From: Burkholderia pyrrocinia
GTDB taxonomy: Bacteria; Pseudomonadota; Gammaproteobacteria; Burkholderiales; Burkholderiaceae
Reading direction: 5' to 3'
Assembly: GCF_001028665.1 (NCBI RefSeq)
Contig: NZ_CP011504.1
Span: 186,001-250,000, forward strand
DNA: 64,000 nt
In this document: positions 20,300 to 29,697 of the stretch, piece by piece
Position numbering within the stretch: position 1 is the stretch's first letter
How the letters are laid out: the number at the start of each line of letters is the position of its first letter
Notes under the pieces: generated by a model
Database searches by the model: none
The model's input: only the letters and a program-made list of their open reading frames with translations
Told to the model about the DNA's origin: nothing
Made by a program: the position numbers and the translations under genes

Positions 20300-21406
20300 A
20301 TGTCCAATCTGAGCGATGCGCTTCAGTTGAAGTCGGCTCACAGCCAGCTTCCAGTCACTGCATATTTCGATGAGGCGCTACTCGAGCGCGAGATCGAAAC
20401 CCTCTTCAAGAAAGGACCTCGTTACGTCGGGCACGAGTTGATGGTGCCCGAGGCGGGGGATTATTTTGCGCTGCCGTCCGAAAAGGAAGGCCGCGTGCTG
20501 GTCCGCAACCAGACGAACCAGATCGAACTGCTGTCGAACGTCTGCCGCCACCGGCAGGCGATCATGCTCAACGGGCGCGGCCACACGCAGAACATCGTGT
20601 GCCCGCTGCACCGCTGGACGTACGACCTGGAAGGCGAGCTGCTCGGCGCGCCGCACTTCCCCGAGAAGCCGTGCCTGAACCTCGGCAAGAGCCCGCTGCA
20701 GAACTGGCAGGGGCTGCTGTTCGAGACCGAAGGCCGGAATGTCGCGCGCGATCTCGCCCATCTCGGCACGAAACATCATTTCGACTTCTCCGAGTACCAC
20801 TTCGATCACGTCGAAGTGCACGAGTGCGATTACAACTGGAAGACGTTCATCGAGGTCTACCTCGAGGATTATCACGTCGTCCCGTTCCACCCGGGCCTCG
20901 GCAGCTTCGTGTCGTGCGACGACCTGACGTGGGAGTTCGGCGACTGGTACAGCGTGCAGACGGTCGGCGTGCACAACGCACTCGCGAAACCGGGCAGCGC
21001 GACTTACCAGAAATGGCACGAGCAGGTGCTGAAGTTCCGCAACGGCGTGCCGCCGGAGTTCGGCGCGATCTGGATGGTCTACTACCCGGGCCTGATGATC
21101 GAGTGGTATCCGCACGTGCTCGTCGTGTCGTGGCTGATCCCGCGCGGCCCGCAGAAGACGACCAACATCGTCGAGTTCTATTACCCCGAGGAAATCGCGC
21201 TGTTCGAACGCGAATTCGTCGAGGCCGAGCGCGCCGCGTATATGGAAACAGCCGTCGAGGACGACGAAATCGCGATGCGGATGGACGCAGGCCGCCGTGC
21301 GCTGATGGCACGCGGCGAGTCGCAGGTCGGCCCGTACCAGAGCCCGATGGAAGACGGCATGCAGCACTTCCACGAGTTCCTGCGCCGCCACCTCGGCGAT
21401 ATCTGA
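20300..21406 (+). CDS. Rieske non-heme iron oxygenase, alpha subunit-like
   Basis: The 368-residue protein has an N-terminal Rieske domain: CRHRQAIMLNGRGHTQNIVC then PLHRW supplies the Cys-x-His and Cys-x2-His ligands of the 2Fe-2S cluster. The catalytic domain has the mononuclear iron motif EVYLEDYHVVPFHPGLG (two His, with a later acidic ligand). Such enzymes hydroxylate aromatic or quaternary-amine substrates using electrons from a separate reductase. No reductase or beta subunit is adjacent, so the substrate is unknown. The start at ATG 20300 follows GGGAGTGGGA. A strong terminator lies at 21450-21479, so it appears monocistronic. Confidence 0.9.
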   Translation: MSNLSDALQLKSAHSQLPVTAYFDEALLEREIETLFKKGPRYVGHELMVPEAGDYFALPSEKEGRVLVRNQTNQIELLSNVCRHRQAIMLNGRGHTQNIVCPLHRWTYDLEGELLGAPHFPEKPCLNLGKSPLQNWQGLLFETEGRNVARDLAHLGTKHHFDFSEYHFDHVEVHECDYNWKTFIEVYLEDYHVVPFHPGLGSFVSCDDLTWEFGDWYSVQTVGVHNALAKPGSATYQKWHEQVLKFRNGVPPEFGAIWMVYYPGLMIEWYPHVLVVSWLIPRGPQKTTNIVEFYYPEEIALFEREFVEAERAAYMETAVEDDEIAMRMDAGRRALMARGESQVGPYQSPMEDGMQHFHEFLRRHLGDI

Positions 21407-21449
21407 CGGCCGGTGCGGCGCTTTGACGCCGCACGGCATCCGGCAGACG

Positions 21450-21479
21450 AAAAGACGGGCTTCGGCCCGTCTTTTTTTG
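21450..21479 (+). terminator. Strong intrinsic terminator after the Rieske gene
   Basis: AAGACGGGC, TTCG tetraloop, GCCCGTCTT followed by a run of T. Textbook form. Confidence 0.95.
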
Positions 21480-21523
21480 TTTAGACTTGGAGTGTCAGGC
21501 CATTCGCACTCCAGGGAGCTGTC

Positions 21524-22393
21524 ATGCCACACACTCATTACACCACGCTCATCTCCGCCGCCAATCTCGCCGAGCGCCTGGCCGCGGCGCCCGGCAGCGT
21601 CGTGCTGTTCGACTGCCGCTTCGATCTCGTCGATCCCGGCGCGGGCGAAGCAGCCTATGCGGCCGGCCACATCCCCGGTGCGCAGTATCTTCATCTCGAC
21701 CGCGACCTGTCGGGCCGCAAGACGGGCACCAACGGCCGCCATCCGCTGCCGACCCGCGATGCGCTCGCCACGCTGCTCGCGAGCCGCGGACTCAAGCAAG
21801 GCCAGCAGGTCGTCGCATACGATGCACAAGGCGGCGCGTATGCGGCACGTCTGTGGTGGCTGCTGCGCTGGCTCGGCCACGATTCGGTCGCCGTGCTCGA
21901 CGGCGGCCTGCAGGCGTGGGAAGCGGCCGGCCAGCCGCTGGCGGCCGACGTACCGCAACCGGCCGCCGGCGATTTCCGCGCGGCAGCACCACTCGAATCG
22001 ACGGTCGACGCGGCAGCCGTGCTCGCGAACGTGACGTCGCGCACGCGCGTCGTGATCGATGCTCGCGCACCGGACCGCTATCGCGGCGAAAACGAAACGA
22101 TCGATCCCGTGGGCGGCCACATCCCCGGCGCGCGCAACCGGTTCTTCAAGGACAACCTGAACGCCGACGGCCGCTTCAAGACCGGCCATGAATTGCGCGA
22201 GACGTTTTCCGCACTGCTGGCGGGCACCGAACCGAACCTCGTGATCCTGCAGTGCGGCTCCGGCGTCACCGCCTGCCACAACGCGCTTGCGCTGGAGATC
22301 GCGGGGCTGCACGGCGCATCGCTGTATCCGGGCTCGTGGAGCGAATGGAGCGCCGATCCGTCGCGGCCGATCGCGACCGGCCCGAACCCGTAA
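21524..22393 (+). CDS. Sulfurtransferase (thiosulfate/3-mercaptopyruvate type, two rhodanese domains)
   Basis: The 289-residue protein consists of two rhodanese domains. The first is structural (SVVLFDCRFDLVDPGAGEAA, GHIPGAQYLHLDRDLSG). The second carries the active-site loop LQCGSGVTACHN, whose CGSGVTA form is characteristic of 3-mercaptopyruvate sulfurtransferases rather than classical rhodaneses. It would transfer sulfane sulfur to thiol or cyanide acceptors in the cytoplasm. An AGGGAG site precedes the ATG at 21524. Confidence 0.92.
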   Translation: MPHTHYTTLISAANLAERLAAAPGSVVLFDCRFDLVDPGAGEAAYAAGHIPGAQYLHLDRDLSGRKTGTNGRHPLPTRDALATLLASRGLKQGQQVVAYDAQGGAYAARLWWLLRWLGHDSVAVLDGGLQAWEAAGQPLAADVPQPAAGDFRAAAPLESTVDAAAVLANVTSRTRVVIDARAPDRYRGENETIDPVGGHIPGARNRFFKDNLNADGRFKTGHELRETFSALLAGTEPNLVILQCGSGVTACHNALALEIAGLHGASLYPGSWSEWSADPSRPIATGPNP

Positions 22394-22451
22394 TCCGGCG
22401 CACGGCGCACCGGCGAAGCGAAGCGGCGGCCATTCGGCCGCCGCGTTCCGT

Positions 22452-23327
22452 TTACATCACGCCGTACTTGTGGAACCACGCGATCGCGCGCGTCCAGCCG
22501 TCTTCGGCATCACCCTTTACATAGCTCGGCCGGTAGTCGGCGAAGAACGCGTGGCCGGCATCCGGATACACGACGATCTCCGATTCGCGCGCGATCTTCG
22601 AATCGCTCGCCTGGATCGCCTTGCGCATGTCCGCGAGCGAGGCCTGCGTGATGTTCGTATCCTTCTCGCCGTACAGCCCGAGCACGGGCACCTTCAGCGA
22701 CGCTGCATGATCGACCGGATTAAACGGCGTCATCTCGTCGGTCTTGCCCTCGACGAACCCGTACCATGCAACGGCCGCGCGCACGTGCGGATTATGCTCG
22801 GCATACAGCCACGCCTGGCGGCCGCCCCAGCAGAACCCCGTCACGCCGAGACGCGTCAGGTCGCCGCCGTTCTTGCCGGCCCATGCGACGGTCGCGTCGA
22901 GATCCTCGGTGACCTGCCGGTCCGGTACCTTGTTGACGATGTTGTCGACGAGCGCCTGGATCGTCGGATACTTCGACACGCTGCCCTGCCGCGCGAACAG
23001 GTCGGGCGCGATCGCGAGGTAGCCGAGCTTCGCGAAGCGGCGGCATACATCGGCGATATGCGCGTGCACGGCGAAGATCTCGTGAATCACGATGATGACC
23101 GGCAGGTTCGTCTTGCCGGCCGGCTGCGCGCGATAGGCCGGCACGCTCGCGTCGCCGGAGCGGATCTCGACGGTGTTGACGTCCAGCCCGGCGCTGTCGG
23201 TCGTGACCGTCTGCGCCGACACGGGCAGCACGGCCGCCGCGAAGGTGCCGCCCAGCGCGGCCTGCATGAACTTGCGACGCGAGAACGGGACGTGGGGAAC
23301 CAGGCTGTCGACTTCGGGTTTCAACAT
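22452..23327 (-). CDS. Exported dienelactone hydrolase-family protein (Tat signal)
   Basis: The 291-residue alpha/beta hydrolase starts with a twin-arginine signal, PFSRRKFMQAALGGTFAAA, so it is probably exported folded. The catalytic triad of the dienelactone hydrolase family is visible. The Cys nucleophile is in GVTGFCWGGRQ, the Asp is in GLYGEKDTNI, and the His is in YPDAGHAFFADYRP. The oxyanion region IIVIHEIFAVHAHI precedes them. Despite the family name many members act on other lactones or esters. GAGGAG precedes the ATG at 23327. No catechol-degradation genes are nearby. Confidence 0.9.
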   Translation of the reverse strand: MLKPEVDSLVPHVPFSRRKFMQAALGGTFAAAVLPVSAQTVTTDSAGLDVNTVEIRSGDASVPAYRAQPAGKTNLPVIIVIHEIFAVHAHIADVCRRFAKLGYLAIAPDLFARQGSVSKYPTIQALVDNIVNKVPDRQVTEDLDATVAWAGKNGGDLTRLGVTGFCWGGRQAWLYAEHNPHVRAAVAWYGFVEGKTDEMTPFNPVDHAASLKVPVLGLYGEKDTNITQASLADMRKAIQASDSKIARESEIVVYPDAGHAFFADYRPSYVKGDAEDGWTRAIAWFHKYGVM

Positions 23328-23683
23328 GAATGCACTCCTCGATTGGGCGCCGCCGTCATGATCGTGGATGCGGCATGACGGGACATCACGCCGGCGCGCG
23401 GCGCGGATGTCGCGACGGTTGGCACTCCGCCGCAAACGGAAACCCGGACAAGATGCCCAATAATCCGTTGTCGCGTCAATTGTCAGATGTGTAAGACTCA
23501 ATTACGAAGAATCGATCCGGCTGTGCCGGCCACGGTAGCGATGTGTGCCGTCGCCCCGCCAGATCATGGCGCGGGCCTGCATGGGTCGATCGCCGTTGCG
23601 CGACTGGAAGCTTGCGGATTGAAAAGGAAAACGCGCGAACGATCTCACTCGGCAAAAGCCTGCACGACCGCCCGGCTGCCCGG
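23328..23683. other. Intergenic region without a credible gene
   Basis: About 350 bases upstream of the dienelactone-hydrolase gene. It must carry that gene's promoter (a TTGACG occurs near 23470 on the minus strand, but no good -10 pairs with it). Nothing else is recognised. Confidence 0.4.
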
Positions 23684-23732
23684 AAAAAAACAACGGGCGG
23701 AGAACGCGCACGACGTGCGCACTCCCCGCCCG
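23684..23732 (-). terminator. Terminator of the NADH dehydrogenase gene
   Basis: On the minus strand a long imperfect stem (CGGGCGGGGAGTGCGCAC with GTGCGCGTTCTCCGCCCG, small loop) is followed by TTGTTTTTTTCC, just after the ndh-like stop codon. Confidence 0.85.
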
Positions 23733-23752
23733 CTACGCACGCAAACGCGCGG

Positions 23753-25087
23753 TCAGTGCAGCTTGACGCGCGGCAGCGTCGTGCGCCGCAGCCAGTGCGC
23801 GAACGTGTCGAGCATCATCCGCGGATAGCCGTGCAGCGCCGCGATGTGCAGCCGGTACAGCGACATGTACATGAAGCGCGCGAACAGCCCTTCGATCAGC
23901 ATGTTGCCGCCGATCAGCCCGCCCATCAGGTTGCCGACCGCGCTGAAATGGCCGAGCGACACGAGCGAACCGAAATCGCGATACGTGAACTCGGGCAGCG
24001 GACGCCCGTCGAGCCGGCAGCCGATCGCCTTCAGCAGGAAGCTCGCCTGCTGGTGCGCGGCCTGCGCGCGCGGCGGCACGTTGCGTTCGTTGCCGGGCCA
24101 CGCACATGCCGCGCAATCGCCGAGCGCGAACACGTTGTCGTCGGTGAAGGTCTGCAGCGTGCGGCGCACGTCGAGCTGGCCGAGCTTGTTGACCTGGAGA
24201 CCATCGAGATGCGAGAGCACGGACGGCGCCTTGATGCCGGCCGCCCAGACCGTCAGGTCCGCGCGCACTGCCTTGCCGCTCGCGGTATGCACGAGCCCCG
24301 GCGCAACCTCGGTCACACGCTCGCCGAGCATCAGCCGTACGCCGAGCTTTTCGAGCAGTTCGGCCGTCGCCGACGACACGCGCTCCTGCAACGCCGGCAG
24401 AATCCGCGGCCCCGATTCGATCAGCACGATGCCGACGTCGTGGCGCGGGTCGAGCTTGTGCAGCCCATACACGGACAACACCTGCGCCGTGTTGCGCAGT
24501 TCTGCTGACAACTCGACACCCGTCGCGCCGCCGCCGACGATCACGACCTGGATGCGCGGCTCGGCCGCATCGCCCGGCGCGGTCGGCGCCGGCGCCTGGT
24601 GCTCGGCACGCATGCACGCGGCGATCAGCCGCTTGCGGAAGCGCTCGGCCTCGCCAACGGTATCGAGCGCGATCGCGTTTTCCGGCGCGCCCTGCACGCC
24701 GAAGAAGTGGGTCGTGCTGCCGATCGCGATCACGAGCGTGTCGTATTCCAGCTCGCGCGCCGGCAGCAGTTCCTCGCCGTCGCTGTCGTTGACGGGCGAC
24801 AGCGTGACGCGCTTCGCCGCGCGGTCGAGCCCGGTCAGCTCGCCCTGCTGAAACTCAAAGCCGTGCCAGCGCGCCTGCGCCGCGTATTCGAGCTCCTGCG
24901 TGAACGGGTCCATGCTGCCGGCCGCGACCTCGTGCAGCAGCGGTTTCCAGATGTGTGTCGGATTGCGGTCGACGAGCGTGACAAGCGCACGCGCGGGACG
25001 ATTGCCGCGCGCGCCGTAACGGTCGCCGAGCCGCGTCGCCAGTTCCAGGCCGCCCGCGCCTCCGCCTACGATGATGATCCGATGCAT
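23753..25087 (-). CDS. Type II NADH dehydrogenase-like FAD oxidoreductase
   Basis: The 444-residue protein has an N-terminal FAD-binding fold (IIIVGGGAGGLELATRLGDR), the NDH-2 type HIWKPLLHEVAAGSMDP, an NAD-binding fold (VVIVGGGATGVELSAELRN) and the second FAD motif NVFALGDCAACAWPG. A C-terminal segment (LIGGNMLIEGLFARFMYMSLYRLHIAALHG, near residues 400-430) is amphipathic and typical of the membrane anchor. It would pass electrons from NADH to quinone without pumping protons. It is monocistronic, with a terminator downstream. Confidence 0.9.
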   Translation of the reverse strand: MHRIIIVGGGAGGLELATRLGDRYGARGNRPARALVTLVDRNPTHIWKPLLHEVAAGSMDPFTQELEYAAQARWHGFEFQQGELTGLDRAAKRVTLSPVNDSDGEELLPARELEYDTLVIAIGSTTHFFGVQGAPENAIALDTVGEAERFRKRLIAACMRAEHQAPAPTAPGDAAEPRIQVVIVGGGATGVELSAELRNTAQVLSVYGLHKLDPRHDVGIVLIESGPRILPALQERVSSATAELLEKLGVRLMLGERVTEVAPGLVHTASGKAVRADLTVWAAGIKAPSVLSHLDGLQVNKLGQLDVRRTLQTFTDDNVFALGDCAACAWPGNERNVPPRAQAAHQQASFLLKAIGCRLDGRPLPEFTYRDFGSLVSLGHFSAVGNLMGGLIGGNMLIEGLFARFMYMSLYRLHIAALHGYPRMMLDTFAHWLRRTTLPRVKLH

Positions 25088-25366
25088 CCGATTCCCCCTT
25101 TGCGATTCGAAACTGCTGCCGCCAGGCGAAGCAAACGCGATGCATTCGCGCCACCCGGTGGATTAACCGGTTCGGACATCATCGATGTGCAGTTCGAAGC
25201 ACTTCGATGCGTCCGATCCCGGAACGCGGGGCGCGCCGCCCCGCGTCAATGACATGACTGACATGCATTGTCCGGGAGCTTGCGCGTTGACCACAAGCAA
25301 ACCATCTCGATATTCAGCATCCCTGCAACAATATGCCGCAGGAATCGGGAACCGCGCAGCGGTGCG

Positions 25367-28120
25367 TCAGTGTGCCTCTTCCCAGTTCGCGCCGGCGCCT
25401 ACTTCGGCGACGAGCGGCACCTTCAGCTTCGCGACGCCGCACATCATTTCCGGCAGTTTCTCGCGCACGAGCGACAGTTCGTCGTCGGGCACCTCGAGCA
25501 CCAGTTCATCGTGCACCTGCATGATCATCCGCGACGCAAGCTTGTCGCGCGTGAGCCAGTCGTCCACCGCGATCATCGACAGCTTGATCAGGTCGGCCGC
25601 CGTACCCTGCATCGGCGCATTGATGGCCGCGCGCTCGGCCGCCTGGCGGCGCGGGCCGTTGCCGCCGTTGATCTCCGGCAGCCACAGGCGGCGACCGAAA
25701 ACGGTTTCGACGTAGCCCTTCTCCTTCGCGATCGCGCGCGTGTCTTCCATGTACTGCGCGACGCCCGGATAGCGGGCGAAATAACGGTCGATATAGAGCT
25801 TAGCCGCGTCGCGCGTGATGCCGAGGTTCGACGCGAGCCCGAACGCGCTCATCCCGTAGATAAGCCCGAAGTTGATCACCTTCGCGATCCGGCGCTGGTC
25901 GGAATGGACCTCCAGCGGCGTCACGCCGAACACCTCGGCGGCCGTCGCGCGGTGGATGTCCTCGCCCTGCGAGAACGCGCGCAGCAGCGACGCGTCGCCC
26001 GAGATGTGCGCCATGATCCGCAGCTCGATCTGCGAATAGTCGGCCGACACGATCCGGTGGCCCGGCGATGCGATGAACGCCTCGCGGATCCGCCGGCCTT
26101 CGGCCGTGCGCACCGGAATGTTCTGAAGATTAGGATCGTTCGATGCGAGACGGCCCGTCACCGCGACGGCCTGCGCATAGTTCGTATGCACGCGGCCCGT
26201 TGCGAGGTTCACCATGCGCGGCAGCTTGTCGGTATAGGTCGACTTCAGCTTCGACAGCCCGCGATGCTCGAGCAGCACCTTCGGCAGCGGGTAATCCTCC
26301 GCCAGCTTCTGCAGCACTTCTTCGTCGGTCGACGGCGCGCCGCTCGGCGTCTTCTTCACGACCGGCAACTGCAGCTTCTCGAAGAAGATCTGCCCGATCT
26401 GCTTCGGCGAGCCGAGATTGAATTCGCCGCCCGCCAGTTCGTACGCCTGCGCTTCGAGCTCGATCAGACGCGTCGCGATTTCGGTGCTCTGCGCCTGCAG
26501 CAGCGCGTCGTCGATCAGCACGCCCGTGCGTTCCATCTTGCGCAGTACGAGCGACACCGGCATCTCGATCTCGCGATACACGCGCTCGAGGCCCGGTTCG
26601 CGCGCGACCTGCGGATACAGCGCGTGATGAAGCTGCAGCGTAATGTCGGCATCCTCGGCCGCGTATTCGGCGGCCTGCGCAAGCGCCACTTCGTCGAAAC
26701 CGATCTGCTTCGCGCCCTTGCCGGCGACGTCTTCATACTTGATCGTCTTGACGCCCAGATGACGCAGCGCGAGGCTGTCCATGTCATGCGTGCGGTGCGA
26801 TTCGACCACGTACGATTCGAGCAGCGTGTCGTGCTCGATGCCGTTCAGCGCGATGTCGTAGTTCGCGAGCACCTGCGCGTCGTACTTCAGGTGCTGGCCG
26901 ACCTTCTTGCGATCGGCCGACTCGAGCCACGGCTTCAGGCGCGCGAGCACTTCGTCGATCGGAAGCTGCTCGGGCATGTCGGGGCCGCGGTGCGCGACCG
27001 GCAGGTACGCGGCCTTGCCCGGTTCGACCGAGAACGACAGGCCGACGAGCCGCGCGAGCATCGGATCGAGCGCGGTCGTCTCGGTGTCGAACGCGGTCAG
27101 CGCGGCCGCGTCGATCTTCGCGAACCACGCGTCGAATTGCTCCCAGGTCTGGATCGTGTCGTATTCGCGAACGATGTCGGCCGCCACCACCGGTGCCGGC
27201 TCGCCTTCCGGCGCATCGGCGCCGCCGCCTTCCGCAGGCGCGCTGTCGACTTCGCGCAGCCACGTCTTGAAGCCGTAGCGCGCGAAGATGTCGCGCATCA
27301 GGTCGCGCGCTTCGCCGTCGCTCTTCAGCGACGCTTCGATCGATTCGAGATGCGGCGCGAGATCGCAGGCCGTGTCGACCGTCACGAGCGTGCGGCCGAG
27401 CGGCAGGAAGTCGAGCGCGCGGCGCAGGTTGTCGCCGACCACGCCCTTGATGTCGCCCGCGTGCGCGATGACGCCGTCGAGGCTGTCGTATTGCGACAGC
27501 CATTTCACGGCCGTCTTCGGCCCGCACTTCTCGACGCCCGGCACGTTGTCGACGGTGTCGCCGATCAATGCCAGGTAGTCGATGATCCGCTCGGGCGGCA
27601 CGCCGAACTTCGCGATCACGCCGTCGCGGTCGAGCGTCTCGTTGGTCATCGTATTGACGAGCGTGATGCGGTCGGTCACGAGCTGCGCAAGATCCTTGTC
27701 GCCGGTCGACACGATCACGTTCATCCCGTGCCGTTCGGCTTCGCGCGCGAGCGTGCCGATCACGTCGTCGGCCTCGACGCCTTCGACCATCAGCAACGGC
27801 CAGCCGAGCGCGCGCACGGCGCCGTGGATCGGTTCGACCTGCAATGCGAGGTCGGGCGGCATCGACGGACGGTTTGCCTTATAGTCGGCATAAAGGTCGT
27901 CACGGAACGTCTTGCCCTTTGCATCGAACACGCAAGCGCTATACTCTGCACTGACTTCCTTGCGCATACGGCGCAGCATGTTGATGATTCCGTAGAGCGC
28001 TCCGGTCGGCTCCCCGCCAGGGCCACGCAAATCAGGCATCGCATGGTAAGCCCGATACAGATAGCTCGAACCGTCAACCAATAGCAGGGTCTTACCTTCC
28101 AGATTTCGTTCTTCAGGCAT
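25367..28120 (-). CDS. polA: DNA polymerase I
   Basis: The 917-residue enzyme has all three domains. The 5' nuclease (about 1-300) shows KTLLLVDGSSYLYRAYHAMP, VEADDVIGTLA and GVEKCGPKTAVKWL. The 3'-5' exonuclease (about 330-520) keeps its acidic residues (TAFDTETTALDPM, KYDAQVLANYDI). The polymerase (about 540-917) shows SADYSQIELRIMAHISGD, INFGLIYGMSAFGLA and MQVHDELVLEVPDDE. It is used in Okazaki-fragment maturation and repair. The start ATG 28120 lies one base from the ATG of the divergent LOG gene, and no strong ribosome-binding site precedes it. Confidence 0.98.
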   Translation of the reverse strand: MPEERNLEGKTLLLVDGSSYLYRAYHAMPDLRGPGGEPTGALYGIINMLRRMRKEVSAEYSACVFDAKGKTFRDDLYADYKANRPSMPPDLALQVEPIHGAVRALGWPLLMVEGVEADDVIGTLAREAERHGMNVIVSTGDKDLAQLVTDRITLVNTMTNETLDRDGVIAKFGVPPERIIDYLALIGDTVDNVPGVEKCGPKTAVKWLSQYDSLDGVIAHAGDIKGVVGDNLRRALDFLPLGRTLVTVDTACDLAPHLESIEASLKSDGEARDLMRDIFARYGFKTWLREVDSAPAEGGGADAPEGEPAPVVAADIVREYDTIQTWEQFDAWFAKIDAAALTAFDTETTALDPMLARLVGLSFSVEPGKAAYLPVAHRGPDMPEQLPIDEVLARLKPWLESADRKKVGQHLKYDAQVLANYDIALNGIEHDTLLESYVVESHRTHDMDSLALRHLGVKTIKYEDVAGKGAKQIGFDEVALAQAAEYAAEDADITLQLHHALYPQVAREPGLERVYREIEMPVSLVLRKMERTGVLIDDALLQAQSTEIATRLIELEAQAYELAGGEFNLGSPKQIGQIFFEKLQLPVVKKTPSGAPSTDEEVLQKLAEDYPLPKVLLEHRGLSKLKSTYTDKLPRMVNLATGRVHTNYAQAVAVTGRLASNDPNLQNIPVRTAEGRRIREAFIASPGHRIVSADYSQIELRIMAHISGDASLLRAFSQGEDIHRATAAEVFGVTPLEVHSDQRRIAKVINFGLIYGMSAFGLASNLGITRDAAKLYIDRYFARYPGVAQYMEDTRAIAKEKGYVETVFGRRLWLPEINGGNGPRRQAAERAAINAPMQGTAADLIKLSMIAVDDWLTRDKLASRMIMQVHDELVLEVPDDELSLVREKLPEMMCGVAKLKVPLVAEVGAGANWEEAH

Positions 28121-28121
28121 T

Positions 28122-28880
28122 ATGAACAAGAGAAAAGTGATTCCGAGTCTGCGTTCGCTCGCAGATCAAGAACGCGCGACGGCCAAGAAGGCCCGCGCAT
28201 CGTGGCAGATGTTCACGATTATGGCAGAGTTTATCGAGGCGACCGAGTACCTGTCGGAGATCCGCCCGGCTGTCAGCATCTACGGTTCTGCCCGCCTCAA
28301 ACCCGATACGCCGCACTACAAGCTGGCCGCGCAGATCGCGCGCAAGCTGTCCGACGCCGGCTTCGCCGTGATCTCCGGCGGCGGCCCCGGCATCATGGAA
28401 GCCGCGAACAAGGGCGCGCACGCCGGCAAGGCGCCGTCGGTCGGCCTGAACATCGAGCTGCCGCACGAGCAGGCCGGCAACCACTACCAGGACATCTCGC
28501 TGCGCTTCCGCCACTTCTTCACGCGCAAGGTCACGTTCGTGAAGAATTCGGATGCGGTGATCGTGATGCCCGGCGGTTTCGGCACGCTCGACGAGCTGTC
28601 CGAAGTGCTCACGCTGATCCAAACGAAGAAATCGCGCCTCGTGCCGATCATCCTCGTCGGCAGCACGTTCTGGCAGGGCTTGCTGCAATGGTTCCGCGAC
28701 CAGCTCATTCCGATGGGCCTGATCAATCCGGAAGACATGGATCTGATGCAGGTGATCGACGATCCCGACCAGGTGCTCGACGCAGTGCTCGCGTTCTACG
28801 AGGACAGCGGCGAGGAAGAAGGTTCGGACGAAGAAGGGCATCCGCCGCGGCCCGAAGAAGACCGGATGTTCTATCTGTAA
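28122..28880 (+). CDS. LOG-family protein (TIGR00730-type)
   Basis: The 252-residue protein has the lysine-decarboxylase-like Rossmann fold of the LOG family: VSIYGSARLKPDTPHY, VISGGGPGIMEAANKGAHAG and the diagnostic VMPGGFGTLDELSEVLTLIQ. Members include cytokinin riboside 5'-monophosphate phosphoribohydrolases and related nucleotide hydrolases; the bacterial substrate is often unknown. The C-terminus is acidic (EDSGEEEGSDEEG). It is transcribed away from polA with a single base between the two ATG codons. Each gene's promoter must therefore lie inside the other's coding region, unless translation starts further in. Confidence 0.88.
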   Translation: MNKRKVIPSLRSLADQERATAKKARASWQMFTIMAEFIEATEYLSEIRPAVSIYGSARLKPDTPHYKLAAQIARKLSDAGFAVISGGGPGIMEAANKGAHAGKAPSVGLNIELPHEQAGNHYQDISLRFRHFFTRKVTFVKNSDAVIVMPGGFGTLDELSEVLTLIQTKKSRLVPIILVGSTFWQGLLQWFRDQLIPMGLINPEDMDLMQVIDDPDQVLDAVLAFYEDSGEEEGSDEEGHPPRPEEDRMFYL

Positions 28881-29283
28881 TCGCTCCGTGACAACCGCCG
28901 GCCCGACGGCCGGCGTACTGCTTTCCGCGCGGCAGGCATGGCGATCGCGCCGCCTGCCGCACGCTACTTTGTAACGCGCTGTTAATCCCGCTTCACGGCC
29001 GCGCGCCGCCGAATGTCAAATTCGCGCGGCCGACGCTGCGTCGTGCAACATCACGGTCCCGGCCCTGCGGCCCGTCATTGTCAAGTCGCGCCGCGCAGCA
29101 TGCGCGTTCCGCTCGCACCGGCTTTCAACTCGCCGTAATAAACGCCCCTCGCCTTTTCCAACGCGTCGCAGCACACTGCATTCCGTCGGCGCAGGCGATC
29201 CCCCCCTGCGGAACGATTCGCGATTCGGAGTCGCTCCCGTTGCGCCGCGCCGACCTCCTCACAACGACATCACGGATAAGAAC
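28881..29283. other. Intergenic region, 403 bases, no gene seen
   Basis: A hairpin CGCCGGCC/GGCCGGCG near 28896-28915 lacks a T-run and may weakly terminate the LOG transcript. Otherwise I recognise nothing. The promoter of the following secreted micro-protein should lie here. Confidence 0.4.
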
Positions 29284-29583
29284 ATGAAGCGCTCATCGAT
29301 CGCTCTCGCTTTCGCCGGCCTCGGCCTCTCGCTGTCCGGCCTCGCCCACGCCGTCAACGTCGACGTCAACATCGGCACGCCCGCGCCGGTCGTCGTCGCG
29401 CCCGCGCCCGTCCTGGTCGCTCCGGCGCCCGCAGTCATCATCGGCTGGCATGGCGACCGCTACTGGGATGGCCGCCGCTACTGGGAACGCCGCGAGTGGG
29501 AAGATCATCAGCGTTATCGTGGTCATGACGATCGCCGCGGCTACCACTGCCCGCCGGGACACGCGAAGAAGGGCGAGTGCTGA
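29284..29583 (+). CDS. Small secreted protein, Pro/Val-rich then basic-aromatic
   Basis: The 99-residue product starts with a clear signal peptide (SSIALAFAGLGLSLSGLAHA, cleavage after AHA). A Val/Ala/Pro-rich segment (APVVVAPAPVLVAPAPAVII) follows. The tail is rich in Arg, Trp, Tyr and His (RYWDGRRYWERREWEDHQRY) and ends in HCPPGHAKKGEC. This architecture is frequent among small periplasmic proteins of Burkholderia with no assigned function. A very strong symmetrical terminator follows. Confidence 0.75.
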   Translation: MKRSSIALAFAGLGLSLSGLAHAVNVDVNIGTPAPVVVAPAPVLVAPAPAVIIGWHGDRYWDGRRYWERREWEDHQRYRGHDDRRGYHCPPGHAKKGEC

Positions 29584-29627
29584 GCGCATGACCGCCGGGC
29601 CGTCCTGCCCCGGCGCTGACGCGGAAA

Positions 29628-29671
29628 GACAAAGGCCTCACGTGAACAAGCGTTCGCGTGAGGCCTTTGTC
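29628..29671. terminator. Long symmetrical bidirectional terminator
   Basis: GACAAAGGCCTCACG pairs with CGTGAGGCCTTTGTC, with the stem extended by further GAAC/GTTC pairing around a 4-base loop. It lies between the convergent secreted-protein gene and amn. Confidence 0.8.
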
Positions 29672-29697
29672 ATTGGAGGCGCCATCGCGCCGGGCAG

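Noticed and set aside
25268..28084. 938-codon plus-strand open frame opposite polA
   Set aside because: Shadow frame of polA; polA has all domain motifs and the antisense translation has none.
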